DNA from: JBQSUQ01 sp052384575
GTDB lineage: Bacteria; Pseudomonadota; Gammaproteobacteria; Enterobacterales; Pasteurellaceae
Length of the DNA: 64,000 nucleotides
Reading direction: 5' to 3' (one strand)
Assembly (NCBI GenBank): GCA_052384575.1
Contig: JBQSUQ010000012.1
Positions 1 through 8,937 of the stretch are shown here, in pieces; position 1 is the stretch's first letter, and the number at the start of each line of letters is the position of its first letter. Position numbers and translations under genes: made by a program. The notes below the pieces were generated by a model, which ran no database searches, was not told where the DNA came from, and worked only from the letters and a program-made list of their open reading frames with translations.

Positions 1-429
1 TTTTAACCAAGTTGCTAAATGCTCTAATGGCACTTCCATTCCAATGATTTCTTTTAATAAATATTTGGCATCTGCTTCTGAACGTTTATTGCCTTTATTA
101 TCAGAAATTGTCATGCCGGCATTGTGCATTTGCAGCACAAGACTAGTAGAACTGATGGTGGAGTAGAGTTTAAGGGTATAATTATTGGCGGCATAATATT
201 GCCATTCAAAGCGGCTTGAAAAACGTTCTTTTGCGCTGATGTAACCTAGTTGACCTTGTGCTTGATAGGTGTTGATTTTTTTGAGTTGAGCTAAATGTTG
301 TTGCCAACGGAGATCGGATTTTTCAATGGTTTTTACGTCTTGTGGACGATGTTCACTAATATCTAAATTAGTACAGGCTGCCATAACAAATGCGGACAGC
401 AAAACTGGCAGAAATTGAGGCGATTTCAT
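1..429 (-). CDS. lolB: Outer-membrane lipoprotein LolB, 5' part only
   Basis: LolB receives lipoproteins from the periplasmic carrier LolA and inserts them into the outer membrane. The visible 143 residues start with a lipoprotein signal peptide ending in a lipobox (VMAAC, Cys19). The mature part keeps the LolB pattern, including a YQAQGQLGYIS stretch and strands around FEWQYY and YTLKLYS. Family members are near 200 residues, so about the last third lies beyond base 1; the frame is open to the edge. It follows cca on the same strand after 83 bases containing an uptake sequence. The name rests on recognising the family and on the usual cca-lolB neighbourhood in Haemophilus. Confidence 0.88.
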   Translation of the reverse strand, partial: MKSPQFLPVLLSAFVMAACTNLDISEHRPQDVKTIEKSDLRWQQHLAQLKKINTYQAQGQLGYISAKERFSSRFEWQYYAANNYTLKLYSTISSTSLVLQMHNAGMTISDNKGNKRSEADAKYLLKEIIGMEVPLEHLATWLK

Positions 430-512
430 AATATCATTGAGTTAAAAATAACAAGTCTGTATTCTACGAATTTATGCTGACTTAGTAAAGTGCGGTGTCA
501 TTTTTTGCCGTT

Positions 513-1778
513 TTAGTTAAGCAACGCTGAAAATTGAGCACGTAATTCAGGTTGTTTTGCTTTAATCGCCATTGTGCGACGTCTATTTAATTCATCTCGA
601 ATAGCTTGCTTTTGAAAGCCATCATTGATTACTTGTTGCACATCGACTTGTTTAGCCTGGTGGTAGCAAGCTAATAAATAGTCTTTCTGTGGGTAATTGC
701 GTTGTTCAAATCCCGTTCTTCCCCTTGTATCTGCCATGCATACAGTGAGAAATTCTAAGAAACGTTGCGGTTTACGCCAGATATCAAACTGATTAAATAA
801 TTTCATAATGGTTTCGGCGCGTAACTCAAAGGCTTTGTGAACATGGGTATGATATTTGCAGCTTAGTTCGGCAAGTTCTTTGTAATAAGTCGGCACATTA
901 AAACGACGGCAAAGTTGTCTTGTCGGCTGAATTCCTCTTTCTTCATGGCCATAATGATGAGGCAAAATAGATTTATCCGTCAGCGCTTTGCCTAAATCGT
1001 GGCAAACTGTGGCAAAACAAACCGCACTTTTATTGATATCTTCTGATGCACTGAGTTGTTTGGCTTGTTGCAATACCAACATCGTGTGTATAAAACTATC
1101 GACTTCCGGATGATGTTGAACAGGATTAGGCACACCATATAATGCGTCGAGTTCAGGGAAAAGGACCTTTAACGCCCCCGCTTGCCTTAATATTTCAAAA
1201 TAAATTTGAGGATCTTTTTCATTAAGCGCTTTTTCTGTTTCCAGCCAGACACGTTCAGGCGTGAGATAATCAAGCTCTCCTTGTTGACTGAGTTGTTGCA
1301 TCAATTCAAGGGTTTCTTCGGCAACGCGAAAACCTAAGTGATGAAATCGCGCAGCAAAGCGAGCGACACGCAACACGCGTAAAGGATCTTCAGCAAAAGC
1401 GGGAGAAACATGGCGTAAAATGCCTTGTTTTAAATCTTCCATGCCAGCATAGGGATCATGGTAATTGCCTTGCATATCTTGAGCGATGGCATTGATGGTT
1501 AAATCACGACGTTGTAGATCTTGTTCTAAACGAATATCAGGTGAAAAGTCGCAAATAAACCCAGTATAACCCGCACCTGATTTGCGTTCTGTGCGTGCTA
1601 AAGCATATTCTTCTTTACTGTCTGGATGAAGAAAAACAGGGAAGTCTTTGCCGACTTGAATGTAACCTTGAGAAAGGAGTTGTTGTGGTGTGGCACCAAC
1701 TACAAGCCAATCACGATCTGTTATTGGCAAACCGAGTAATTGATCTCGAACGGCACCACCCACAAGGTAAATTTGCAT
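513..1778 (-). CDS. cca: CCA-adding tRNA nucleotidyltransferase (multifunctional Cca)
   Basis: The protein adds or repairs the CCA end of tRNAs using CTP and ATP, with no nucleic-acid template. The N-terminus shows the class II nucleotidyltransferase signature: LVGGAVRDQLLG, then the metal-binding pair Asp21 and Asp23 in TDRDW, then RRDLTINAIA. The C-terminal half carries an HD phosphohydrolase motif (CHDLGKAL), typical of the long gammaproteobacterial form with phosphatase and phosphodiesterase activity. I chose the inner ATG (421 residues) because the outer one would add nine residues and overlap the gene upstream; with this choice 13 bases separate them. It is probably co-transcribed with the SH3 gene before it. 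Confidence 0.95.
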   Translation of the reverse strand: MQIYLVGGAVRDQLLGLPITDRDWLVVGATPQQLLSQGYIQVGKDFPVFLHPDSKEEYALARTERKSGAGYTGFICDFSPDIRLEQDLQRRDLTINAIAQDMQGNYHDPYAGMEDLKQGILRHVSPAFAEDPLRVLRVARFAARFHHLGFRVAEETLELMQQLSQQGELDYLTPERVWLETEKALNEKDPQIYFEILRQAGALKVLFPELDALYGVPNPVQHHPEVDSFIHTMLVLQQAKQLSASEDINKSAVCFATVCHDLGKALTDKSILPHHYGHEERGIQPTRQLCRRFNVPTYYKELAELSCKYHTHVHKAFELRAETIMKLFNQFDIWRKPQRFLEFLTVCMADTRGRTGFEQRNYPQKDYLLACYHQAKQVDVQQVINDGFQKQAIRDELNRRRTMAIKAKQPELRAQFSALLN

Positions 1779-1791
1779 GGCGATGGGCTCT

Positions 1792-2403
1792 TTATACCCA
1801 GCCATCTCTACGACGACGTTTTGGCATGATGAGTGGAATAATTAAGCCTAATAGTAAGCCTACGCCTAAAACAGATCCGCCATAAATAAACCATTGAATT
1901 GCAATTTCACGTTTGCCCGCATCGAGTAAGGCCTCTAAATCACGATTTTTATTTTTTGTGATTTCTAATTCGCGTTTTAATTGGGCATTTTCTTCTAATA
2001 GTTGGCTGCTACGTTGATCGCTATCTTTCGCGCGACGTTGCATTTCTACCGTTCTTTGTTGCCAATCCGCATCAATTTTGCTCAGTTTTAGGGTTAAGTC
2101 TTGCACTTGCGCTTTTAATTTTGGATTTTCATTTTTACTGCTTGGGGTAGAAGATAATTCAGAATTTAAGATCCAAGCTTCACGATGTTTACTGTCACGA
2201 ATGAGTGAGTAACGATCTTGGCGATTTAGCACAGTCACTTCTTCGCCTGCTTGGATAGAACCTGCAATTTTAAAATTATCGCCTGCACCTTTACGTAAAA
2301 AAGTGTGTAAGTTTTCTGTTACATATTGTGTTTCTGCTTGAGCTGCTTGAATACCTGTACCTAATAATAAAATAGACAAAAGAAAGGTTAATCTTTTCTG
2401 CAT
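1792..2403 (-). CDS. Membrane-anchored SH3-domain protein (YgiM / TIGR04211 type)
   Basis: This is a 203-residue envelope protein. It has a cleavable signal peptide (about residues 1-23, ending QAAQA), a bacterial SH3 domain (about 25-85) and a long heptad-like helix (about 95-165). One transmembrane segment near the C-terminus (about 170-195) ends in a positively charged KRRRR tail. The layout matches the E. coli YgiM family, which also neighbours cca. The family role is not well established; SH3b domains often bind peptidoglycan. It sits 13 bases before cca on the same strand and is separated from the phosphate transporter by an uptake-sequence hairpin. Confidence 0.85.
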   Translation of the reverse strand: MQKRLTFLLSILLLGTGIQAAQAETQYVTENLHTFLRKGAGDNFKIAGSIQAGEEVTVLNRQDRYSLIRDSKHREAWILNSELSSTPSSKNENPKLKAQVQDLTLKLSKIDADWQQRTVEMQRRAKDSDQRSSQLLEENAQLKRELEITKNKNRDLEALLDAGKREIAIQWFIYGGSVLGVGLLLGLIIPLIMPKRRRRDGWV

Positions 2404-2430
2404 TATGTCATCCTATGAGTTATGAGAAGA

Positions 2431-2459
2431 AAAAGTGCGGTATTTTTTACCGCACTTTT
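2431..2459 (-). terminator. Inverted uptake-sequence pair acting as terminator
   Basis: Two opposed copies of the 9-base uptake sequence form an 11-bp stem (2431-2441 with 2449-2459) around a 7-base loop. On the minus strand a T-run follows. It lies just after the phosphate transporter gene and before the SH3 gene, so it should end or reduce readthrough. Confidence 0.75.
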
Positions 2460-2466
2460 ATTAAAT

Positions 2467-3729
2467 TTAGCGGAAGATTGCATTTAACGCATAGTAAATG
2501 ATAATCGCGAAGAATGCACCAGCTGGTAAAGTAACAATCCATGAGGCAATAATATTACGAATTACAGTTAGATTCAACGCAGCAATACCGCGTGCTAAAC
2601 CGATACCAAGTACTGCACCCACTAAGGTTTGTGTTGTTGAAATAGGCAATCCTGTACCAGACGCGACCACAACGGTTGTGGCTGTGGCAAATTGGGCGGC
2701 AAATCCGCGACTTGGCGTTAAATCTGTAATGCCCGTACCAATGGTCGCCATTACTTTGTACCCCATAATGATCAAACCTGCAGCAATCCCTGCGGCACCT
2801 AATGGCAGAATCCACCAAGCTAATGGATTTTTCGCCATAATATCGCCACCACTTTCGATAATACTAACAACAGCAGCAAGAGGTCCGATAGCATTTGCAA
2901 CGTCATTGGAACCATGAGCAAATGCCATTGCACAAGCGGTCATTAACATGAGAATACTAAATACGCGTTCAACGCCACCAAATACCCCTTTGCGTGCTTT
3001 TTTGATGAAGTTTCTGCTGCGGAAGTAGAAGTAACTGATTACAACGGAAATGGAACTTAAAGCTAAGGAAATTAATACGGTTTCGCCTTTAGATAGGTTA
3101 AGTCCAACGTGTTTCAATCCTTTAGATACGGTAACGATGATGAGAATAAAAACGGTTAAGCCCATAAAGTAAGGACCGAATTTTTGTGCGTTACGCAATG
3201 GGTTTTCTGTATCAAAAATGAGTTTTTGAATAATGAAAAAGATACCATATGCGAGCACACCAGCAATAACTGGGGTAATAAACCAGCTACCGACAATGCC
3301 ACCAATCACGCCCCATTTTACTGCTGCAACGCCTGCGGTAACGCAAGCAAAACCAATGATAGCACCAATAATTGAATGGGTGGTGGACACTGGCCATCCC
3401 CAGCGGGAAGCGATGAGAAGCCAAGATCCAGAAGCAAAGAGCGCTGACATCATACCTAACACGAGAGTGTCAGGATGTGCGATAAAATCAGAAGCATCAA
3501 TGATACCACTTTTAATAGTTTCGGTTACTTCTCCACCGGCTAAATAAGCACCGGAAGCTTCAAAGATTAATGCGATAATAATTGCTTGTTTTGCTGTAAT
3601 GGTACCTGAACCAACAGAAGTACCCATTGCATTTGATACGTCATTTGCACCCACACCAAATGCCATAAAGAAGGCGAAGGCTGCAGTAATAATAATTAAA
3701 ATTGTGCCATAGTTATTTAATAATTCCAT
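2467..3729 (-). CDS. pit: Inorganic phosphate transporter, PiT family
   Basis: This is a low-affinity, cation- or proton-coupled phosphate permease of the inner membrane, 420 residues with about ten hydrophobic segments. The two internally repeated PiT signatures are present: GANDVSNAMGTSVGSGT near residues 27-43 and AHGSNDVANAIGPLA near 272-286. The gene follows the DUF47 protein gene by 52 bases on the same strand. This is the common PiT-DUF47 pairing, in which the small partner is thought to modulate the transporter. The length is normal and no defect is visible. Confidence 0.93.
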   Translation of the reverse strand: MELLNNYGTILIIITAAFAFFMAFGVGANDVSNAMGTSVGSGTITAKQAIIIALIFEASGAYLAGGEVTETIKSGIIDASDFIAHPDTLVLGMMSALFASGSWLLIASRWGWPVSTTHSIIGAIIGFACVTAGVAAVKWGVIGGIVGSWFITPVIAGVLAYGIFFIIQKLIFDTENPLRNAQKFGPYFMGLTVFILIIVTVSKGLKHVGLNLSKGETVLISLALSSISVVISYFYFRSRNFIKKARKGVFGGVERVFSILMLMTACAMAFAHGSNDVANAIGPLAAVVSIIESGGDIMAKNPLAWWILPLGAAGIAAGLIIMGYKVMATIGTGITDLTPSRGFAAQFATATTVVVASGTGLPISTTQTLVGAVLGIGLARGIAALNLTVIRNIIASWIVTLPAGAFFAIIIYYALNAIFR

Positions 3730-3781
3730 CGTTGTTTCCTATTGGTTACAAGCTTTGGGAGGTCTTATCTTTTGCCAAAGA

Positions 3782-4462
3782 TTAAGAACGCGCTAACATT
3801 AATTCAATACGAGATCCTACACGCTGGGCTTGATCGGCCAACACACCAATCCATTCAAAAATTTTGTATAGGAACATCACATCGATTGGATTATAACGAT
3901 CTTCAATTTCACGTAGCATTAAACGTAATTTAATTTGCATTTGATCCGTATCGTCTTCAATTGTATCTAATTCGGTGATCATGTTATTCACAAAATGCAA
4001 TTCACGTCCTCTAAAGCCGGTTTCTAGTAATTGATCCATTTCATCAATAACGCGATGGGCTTGTACAGTTGCGTCAAGGCTACGACATAAGAATGACATG
4101 AAATTTTCTTGTAATTCAGAAGGAATACCAAGGTTGCGTCCCACCATTCTGCCTGCAATATCTTTGGCGTAGTTAGCGAGCTTGTCTTGTTGGGTAACTA
4201 ATTCTAATAAATCAGTTCGATCGATAGGTAAGAATAAACCGCGGGGTAATTTTAGACGAATTTCACGTTTTAACGTGTCTGCTCGGCGTTCTGTTTCAGA
4301 AATGCGTAAGCGTAATTCCTCTGCTTCCTGCCAGTTATTTGCAAATGTCGCTTCAAAGAAAGGAACTAACAAACTACAAGCTTCAGTAACCGTATCTGAA
4401 TGTTGCTGCAGAGGCTTTAAAGGCGAATGCGCAAATAATCCTAAAATATTGTTGATTGCCAT
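3782..4462 (-). CDS. DUF47 / TIGR00153 phosphate-transport accessory protein (PhoU-like)
   Basis: This 226-residue, mostly helical soluble protein belongs to the DUF47 family, distantly related to PhoU and usually encoded beside PiT transporters, as here. The sequence shows long amphipathic helices and conserved-looking stretches around ETERRADTLKREI and ITELDTIEDDTDQM, the latter probably metal-binding as in PhoU. I use the ATG at 4462 because a GGAG ribosome site lies 7 bases before it; an earlier TTG at 4474 lies inside that ribosome site. Function as a PiT regulator is family knowledge, not shown here. Confidence 0.88.
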   Translation of the reverse strand: MAINNILGLFAHSPLKPLQQHSDTVTEACSLLVPFFEATFANNWQEAEELRLRISETERRADTLKREIRLKLPRGLFLPIDRTDLLELVTQQDKLANYAKDIAGRMVGRNLGIPSELQENFMSFLCRSLDATVQAHRVIDEMDQLLETGFRGRELHFVNNMITELDTIEDDTDQMQIKLRLMLREIEDRYNPIDVMFLYKIFEWIGVLADQAQRVGSRIELMLARS

Positions 4463-4619
4463 AAGGAACTCCAAGTGATTTAAGATAAATTGCGAGCATA
4501 TTACAATATGTAAGTGAAAAACTCACGATTTAAATCAAAAAGATTTATAATATTGCAAGATTTTTCACCGCACTTCTATGCTAGAATGAAGTAGAAGATT
4601 GATTATAAAGGAAATAATA

Positions 4620-5678
4620 ATGTCGAATGAAATTGAGCTAAAATTAGCCATTAGCAATGAGTTTGCTGAAAATATCCCCCAATTATTGACTGATTTCCAC
4701 ATTCTAAAACAGCAACATTCTAGTTTAGGCAACACTTATTATGATAGTGCTGATCGTCATTTTGCCCGTCATAAAATGGGGTTGCGTGTTCGTTCTGAAA
4801 ATCAACAGTTTGAAATGACCTTAAAAACTGATGGCAATGTGACGGGTGGGTTACATGTTCGTCCAGAATACAATATGCCTTTAACGTCAAACCAACCTGA
4901 TATAGAGAAATTATTGGCACTGAAAGAGTTCGATTTTCCTCAAAATTTAACCTTACAACCTATTTTTAGTACCGATTTTGAGCGTGATAGTTGGTTAATT
5001 GAATGTGGTCAGCATACGGAAATTGAAATTGCCTTGGATCGTGGCGAAATTATGGCGAATGGTCAGGTTTCACCGATTTGTGAATTAGAATTTGAACTAA
5101 AAAATGGTGAAGTACAAGATTTACTGACCTTTGTGGCAAATTTAGGCTTAATGAATGGTGTGCGTTTGAGTAGTGCGAGCAAAGCACAGCGCGGTTATCA
5201 ATTAGCAAAAGGTGGCGTGCCAAGCTTAATTGATTGGATTGAAAAATGGCGCGATTTTCTAAAAACAGAACAAAGTGCGGTGAATTCTCGCCAAGTTTTA
5301 ACCGCACTTTTAGTTCATGAACAGCAATTAATTGAAGAGACTATGTGTTTTGGTGGTGCGTTTTTTGCACAGGATTTTATGAAAACGGTTGAACGTGTTG
5401 GTGCTTTTTTCAACTTGTACCACCATTATTTAGAGAATGGAAAATTGCTGCAAGCTGCATGGCAAGAACAAATTGACGATGGCGTCCATCTGGACGAAAG
5501 TCTATTAGCAGATCTTTGGGAAGATCATCAATATTTATTTGAACATATTCGTGACATTATTCGTTTACATAGTGAAACAAAAGATAATACCTTAGCGATG
5601 AAAAAATTAGTTGAGCTATTAGTGCAACCACAATATGTTAAACGTATGATTAACTTAATGAAATTAACGGTGAAGTAA
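4620..5678 (+). CDS. CYTH-domain protein, probable inorganic triphosphatase (YgiF-like)
   Basis: The N-terminus begins with the CYTH signature EIELKLAI, and the first 190 residues fit the triphosphate tunnel fold (for example LRVRSENQQFEMTLK and EIEIALDRGEI with basic and acidic pairs). CYTH enzymes hydrolyse inorganic triphosphate or related substrates using a divalent metal. The remaining 160 residues are helical and may be a shortened CHAD-like region, as in E. coli YgiF. The start at 4620 is preceded by AAAGGAA; an earlier in-frame start would add seven residues. The stop codon abuts the radA start, so the two genes are translationally linked. Length 352. Confidence 0.85.
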   Translation: MSNEIELKLAISNEFAENIPQLLTDFHILKQQHSSLGNTYYDSADRHFARHKMGLRVRSENQQFEMTLKTDGNVTGGLHVRPEYNMPLTSNQPDIEKLLALKEFDFPQNLTLQPIFSTDFERDSWLIECGQHTEIEIALDRGEIMANGQVSPICELEFELKNGEVQDLLTFVANLGLMNGVRLSSASKAQRGYQLAKGGVPSLIDWIEKWRDFLKTEQSAVNSRQVLTALLVHEQQLIEETMCFGGAFFAQDFMKTVERVGAFFNLYHHYLENGKLLQAAWQEQIDDGVHLDESLLADLWEDHQYLFEHIRDIIRLHSETKDNTLAMKKLVELLVQPQYVKRMINLMKLTVK

Positions 5679-7058
5679 ATGGCAAAAGCGCCAAAAACAG
5701 CTTATGTTTGTAATGATTGTGGAGCTGAGTTTTCCCGTTGGCAAGGGCAATGCTCCGCTTGTAAAGCTTGGAATACCATTAGTGAAGTGCGATTAGTATC
5801 GGCTAAGTCAGCGGTTAAAAATGATCGCTTTAGTGGATATGCAGGAGATACGCAGGCTAAAGTACAAACCTTAGCCGAAATTAGTTTGCAAGAAACACCA
5901 AGATTTTCCAGTGGATTTAATGAATTGGATCGTGTGTTAGGTGGTGGCATTGTACCAGGCTCGGCCATTTTAATTGGTGGTCATCCGGGCGCGGGAAAAT
6001 CAACATTATTATTGCAAATGATGTGTGGTTTAGCGAAAAATTTGACCGCACTTTATGTGACAGGTGAGGAAAGTTTGCAACAGGTGGCAATGCGCGCCAA
6101 TCGCTTAGGATTGCCGACGGATCGTTTACAAATGCTTTCTGAAACCTCCGTTGAGCAAATTTGTCAATTGGCGGATCAATTGAAACCGCAAATTATGGTG
6201 ATTGATTCCATTCAAGTGATGCATTTGGCAGATATTCAATCTTCTCCTGGCTCAGTGGCACAGGTGCGTGAATGTGCTTCTTTTCTAACCCGTTATGCTA
6301 AAACCCGACAGGTTGCCATTATTATGGTAGGGCATGTCACTAAAGATGGAACACTTGCTGGTCCAAAAGTGTTAGAGCACGCCATTGATGCTTCTTTGTT
6401 ATTAGAAGGGGAATCGGATTCTCGTTTTCGTACCTTGCGTAGCCATAAAAATCGTTTTGGTGCGGTGAATGAATTGGGCGTTTTTGCTATGACGGAGCAA
6501 GGTTTACGCGAAGTGAAGAATCCATCAGCGATCTTTTTAACCCGTAGCGAAGAGCAAATGCCCGGAAGTTCAGTGATGGTACTTTGGGAAGGTACAAGAC
6601 CTTTATTGGTTGAAATTCAAGCCTTGGTTGACCACTCGATGTTAGGGAATCCTCGACGTGTTGCAGTGGGATTAGAACAAAACCGTTTAGCATTATTATT
6701 GGCGGTGTTACATCGTCATGGTGGTTTGCAAATGTCTGATCAGGATGTGTTTGTGAATGTGGTTGGTGGTGTCAAAGTGACGGAAACTAGCGCGGATTTA
6801 GCCTTATTACTAGCCTTAATTTCCAGTTTCAAAAATCGCCCTTTGCCACAGGATTTGGTTGTTTTTGGTGAAGTAGGATTGGCTGGCGAAATTCGCCCAG
6901 TGACAAGTGGACAAGAGCGAATTCACGAAGCAGCTAAACATGGCTTTAAGCGAGCTATTGTGCCTTTTGCTAATAAGCCAAAAAGTGCGGTACCAAATAT
7001 GCAAGTTTTTACAGTGAAGAAGCTGTCCGATGCATTAACCATTTTAGATGATTTTTAA
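5679..7058 (+). CDS. radA: DNA repair protein RadA (Sms)
   Basis: RadA is a RecA-like ATPase and hexameric helicase that helps branch migration and processing of recombination intermediates; in naturally competent bacteria it also promotes strand integration during transformation. Domains in order: a four-cysteine zinc finger (CNDCG and CSACK, residues 11-30), the ATPase core with Walker A GGHPGAGKST near 100, the RadA-specific KNRFG motif near 257, and a C-terminal Lon-protease-like domain. Length 459 is normal. It starts directly after the CYTH gene and is followed by a clear hairpin terminator. Confidence 0.96.
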   Translation: MAKAPKTAYVCNDCGAEFSRWQGQCSACKAWNTISEVRLVSAKSAVKNDRFSGYAGDTQAKVQTLAEISLQETPRFSSGFNELDRVLGGGIVPGSAILIGGHPGAGKSTLLLQMMCGLAKNLTALYVTGEESLQQVAMRANRLGLPTDRLQMLSETSVEQICQLADQLKPQIMVIDSIQVMHLADIQSSPGSVAQVRECASFLTRYAKTRQVAIIMVGHVTKDGTLAGPKVLEHAIDASLLLEGESDSRFRTLRSHKNRFGAVNELGVFAMTEQGLREVKNPSAIFLTRSEEQMPGSSVMVLWEGTRPLLVEIQALVDHSMLGNPRRVAVGLEQNRLALLLAVLHRHGGLQMSDQDVFVNVVGGVKVTETSADLALLLALISSFKNRPLPQDLVVFGEVGLAGEIRPVTSGQERIHEAAKHGFKRAIVPFANKPKSAVPNMQVFTVKKLSDALTILDDF

Positions 7059-7066
7059 CAAAAAAA

Positions 7067-7090
7067 GGTGCATGATTATGCACCTTTTTT
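7067..7090 (+). terminator. Rho-independent terminator after radA
   Basis: A 7-bp GC-containing stem (7067-7073 with 7078-7084) has a GATT loop and a T-run after it. An A-run precedes it, so it can also terminate the convergent proA transcript. Confidence 0.88.
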
Positions 7091-7104
7091 ATGTTACGGA
7101 TATG

Positions 7105-8364
7105 TTATGAACGAGAAGTGTAATCGCCAACCGCCACCCATTTATAAGTAGTGAGTGCTTCTAACCCCATTGGACCTCTTGCATGCAGCTTTTGCGTACT
7201 TACTGCAACTTCTGCACCTAAGCCAAATTGTGCACCATCGGTAAATCTAGTGCTAGCATTAACATAAACTGCCGCAGCATCAACCTGAGCCACAAATTGT
7301 TGTGCTAATTTTTGCGATTCCGTTAGGATTGCCTCAGAATGTTGGCTGCCGTATTCACGAATATGCTCAATTGCTGCAACTAAATCTTCTACCACAACCA
7401 CATTTAAATCTTTACTTAACCATTCTTGGCGCATCTCTTGGTCTTTTACTGGAACCACATTGGCACCGGCTTTTTCAAGAATAGAAAGTGCGGTGTGATC
7501 TGCATGAAATTTTACGTCTTTTGATTGCAAATGCTGTGCTAATTTAGGTAAAAATTCCTCGGCTATGCTACCTTGCACCAAGAGGGTTTCTAAAGTATTA
7601 CAGGTGCTTGGACGTTGTGTTTTCGCATTTTCAATTACAGAAAGTGCCTTATTTTGATCCGCACTTTGTTCAACAAAGGTGTGGCAAACGCCAATGCCAC
7701 CAACAATCACAGGAATAGTGGAATGTTGTTTGCATAATTCATGCAATCCAGCTCCACCGCGAGGAATTATCATATCAACATAGCGATCCAATTTGAGTAA
7801 TTGCATCACCAAATCACGATTGGGATCTGTAATAGCTTGAACTGCCGCTTTTGGTAAGCCAGATTGTTGTAACGCATTTTGCACGACATCCACTAAAATT
7901 TGGTTTGAATGTTGGGTTTCTTTTCCTCCGCGTAAAATAACTGCGTTTCCTGTTTTTAAGCATAGGCTTGCTACATCAATAGTCACATTTGGGCGCGCCT
8001 CATAAATAGTGCCAACAACACCAAGCGGAACACGAATTCGCTCCAATTTTAAACCGCTGTCTAATACACCGCCATCAATGATTTTTCCCACAGGATCTGC
8101 CAAAGAAACCACATGACGAACATCATTAGCAATGCCTTTGAGGCGTTCTTCCGTCAATAACAAGCGATCAATAATTGCTTCGCTCAGTCCATTTTGTTTG
8201 GCTGCTTCAATATCTTTTGCATTGGCTGCGAGAATAGGATCCTTTTGTTGTTCTAATTGTTCTGCAATGCACAATAATGCGTGATTTTTTTCTTGTTGTG
8301 ATAATTGGGACAGGATAAATGCCGCTTGTTTAGCAGCTTTTCCCATGGCAATTAAGTCGGTCAT
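7105..8364 (-). CDS. proA: Gamma-glutamyl phosphate reductase
   Basis: ProA reduces gamma-glutamyl phosphate to glutamate-5-semialdehyde with NADPH, the second step of proline synthesis. The aldehyde-dehydrogenase-like catalytic cysteine sits in QRPSTCNTLETLL. Other hallmarks are YEARPNVTIDVASLCLKTGN, ILRGGKE and the C-terminal FTDGAQFGLGAEVAVSTQK followed by GPMGLEALTTYKW. The start at 8364 gives 419 residues, close to the family norm; the open frame extends further back but runs into holD. proB is not nearby. It is probably co-transcribed with holD, which ends 2 bases before the chosen start. Confidence 0.95.
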   Translation of the reverse strand: MTDLIAMGKAAKQAAFILSQLSQQEKNHALLCIAEQLEQQKDPILAANAKDIEAAKQNGLSEAIIDRLLLTEERLKGIANDVRHVVSLADPVGKIIDGGVLDSGLKLERIRVPLGVVGTIYEARPNVTIDVASLCLKTGNAVILRGGKETQHSNQILVDVVQNALQQSGLPKAAVQAITDPNRDLVMQLLKLDRYVDMIIPRGGAGLHELCKQHSTIPVIVGGIGVCHTFVEQSADQNKALSVIENAKTQRPSTCNTLETLLVQGSIAEEFLPKLAQHLQSKDVKFHADHTALSILEKAGANVVPVKDQEMRQEWLSKDLNVVVVEDLVAAIEHIREYGSQHSEAILTESQKLAQQFVAQVDAAAVYVNASTRFTDGAQFGLGAEVAVSTQKLHARGPMGLEALTTYKWVAVGDYTSRS

Positions 8365-8366
8365 AA

Positions 8367-8789
8367 TTATTCCTCTGAATGAAAGGCGGTTTGAATTTGT
8401 TGCCACAGATGACGTTTTTCTTTTCCATTTTGTTTTAACAATGGTAAATCAGGGCTTTGCCATAGACTCGTTACTTGGCTAAAGTGCGATAAAGTGCGGT
8501 CTATTTTTTGTTGATTTTGAGAGAGTAACCAATAGTGTACAGGTGTTGTTGTTTGCAAATGATCCACTTGGCTAAAATCAATTAACAGGCAATCCTTTAC
8601 ATTAATAGCAATGCTGCGTAGCACATCTTGAATAAAAGGTTCTTGCACAGACAGCGTTTGTTCAGCAACAATGATGAGTTTGATATTGTCAGCAACAGAA
8701 ATATTCACCACGCCTTTTAACGCTTCTGGACGGCGCAATTGCCATTGTTTAATGCCCATTTCTTGCAATAAAAGATCGCGTCTATTCAC
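8367..8789 (-). CDS. holD: DNA polymerase III psi subunit
   Basis: Psi links the clamp-loader complex, through chi, to single-stranded-DNA-binding protein. The protein begins NRRDLLLQEMGIKQWQLRRP, which lines up with the start of E. coli HolD (SRRDWQLQQLGITQWSLRRP as I recall it). The alignment places the start at a GTG at 8789, giving 140 residues; AAAGGG lies at a suitable distance upstream. A frame open back to 8909 would run into the divergent rsmC promoter region. proA starts 2 bases downstream of its stop, so the pair is coupled. Divergent rsmC beside holD is a known gammaproteobacterial arrangement. Confidence 0.88.
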   Translation of the reverse strand: MNRRDLLLQEMGIKQWQLRRPEALKGVVNISVADNIKLIIVAEQTLSVQEPFIQDVLRSIAINVKDCLLIDFSQVDHLQTTTPVHYWLLSQNQQKIDRTLSHFSQVTSLWQSPDLPLLKQNGKEKRHLWQQIQTAFHSEE

Positions 8790-8937
8790 TGATTTGCCCT
8801 TTGTTAATTGAGATGAAAAGCTATTGTAAAGGGGATTTTTCATTTCGTAAATAGCCGTTACAGATGGTGTATTGGTTATTTTGTGATTGAAAGCTATAAT
8901 GCTCGCCAATTCTTTATTTTTTGTTATGGGACATTGT

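Noticed and set aside
2431..2459. Uptake-sequence pairs as a mobile repeat family
   Set aside because: The AAGTGCGGT unit and its inverted pairs are the known DNA uptake signal and terminator structures of Haemophilus, not transposons.
2498..2917. A 139-codon plus-strand open frame within pit
   Set aside because: It is antisense to strongly conserved transporter helices, has no ribosome site and no recognisable domain.
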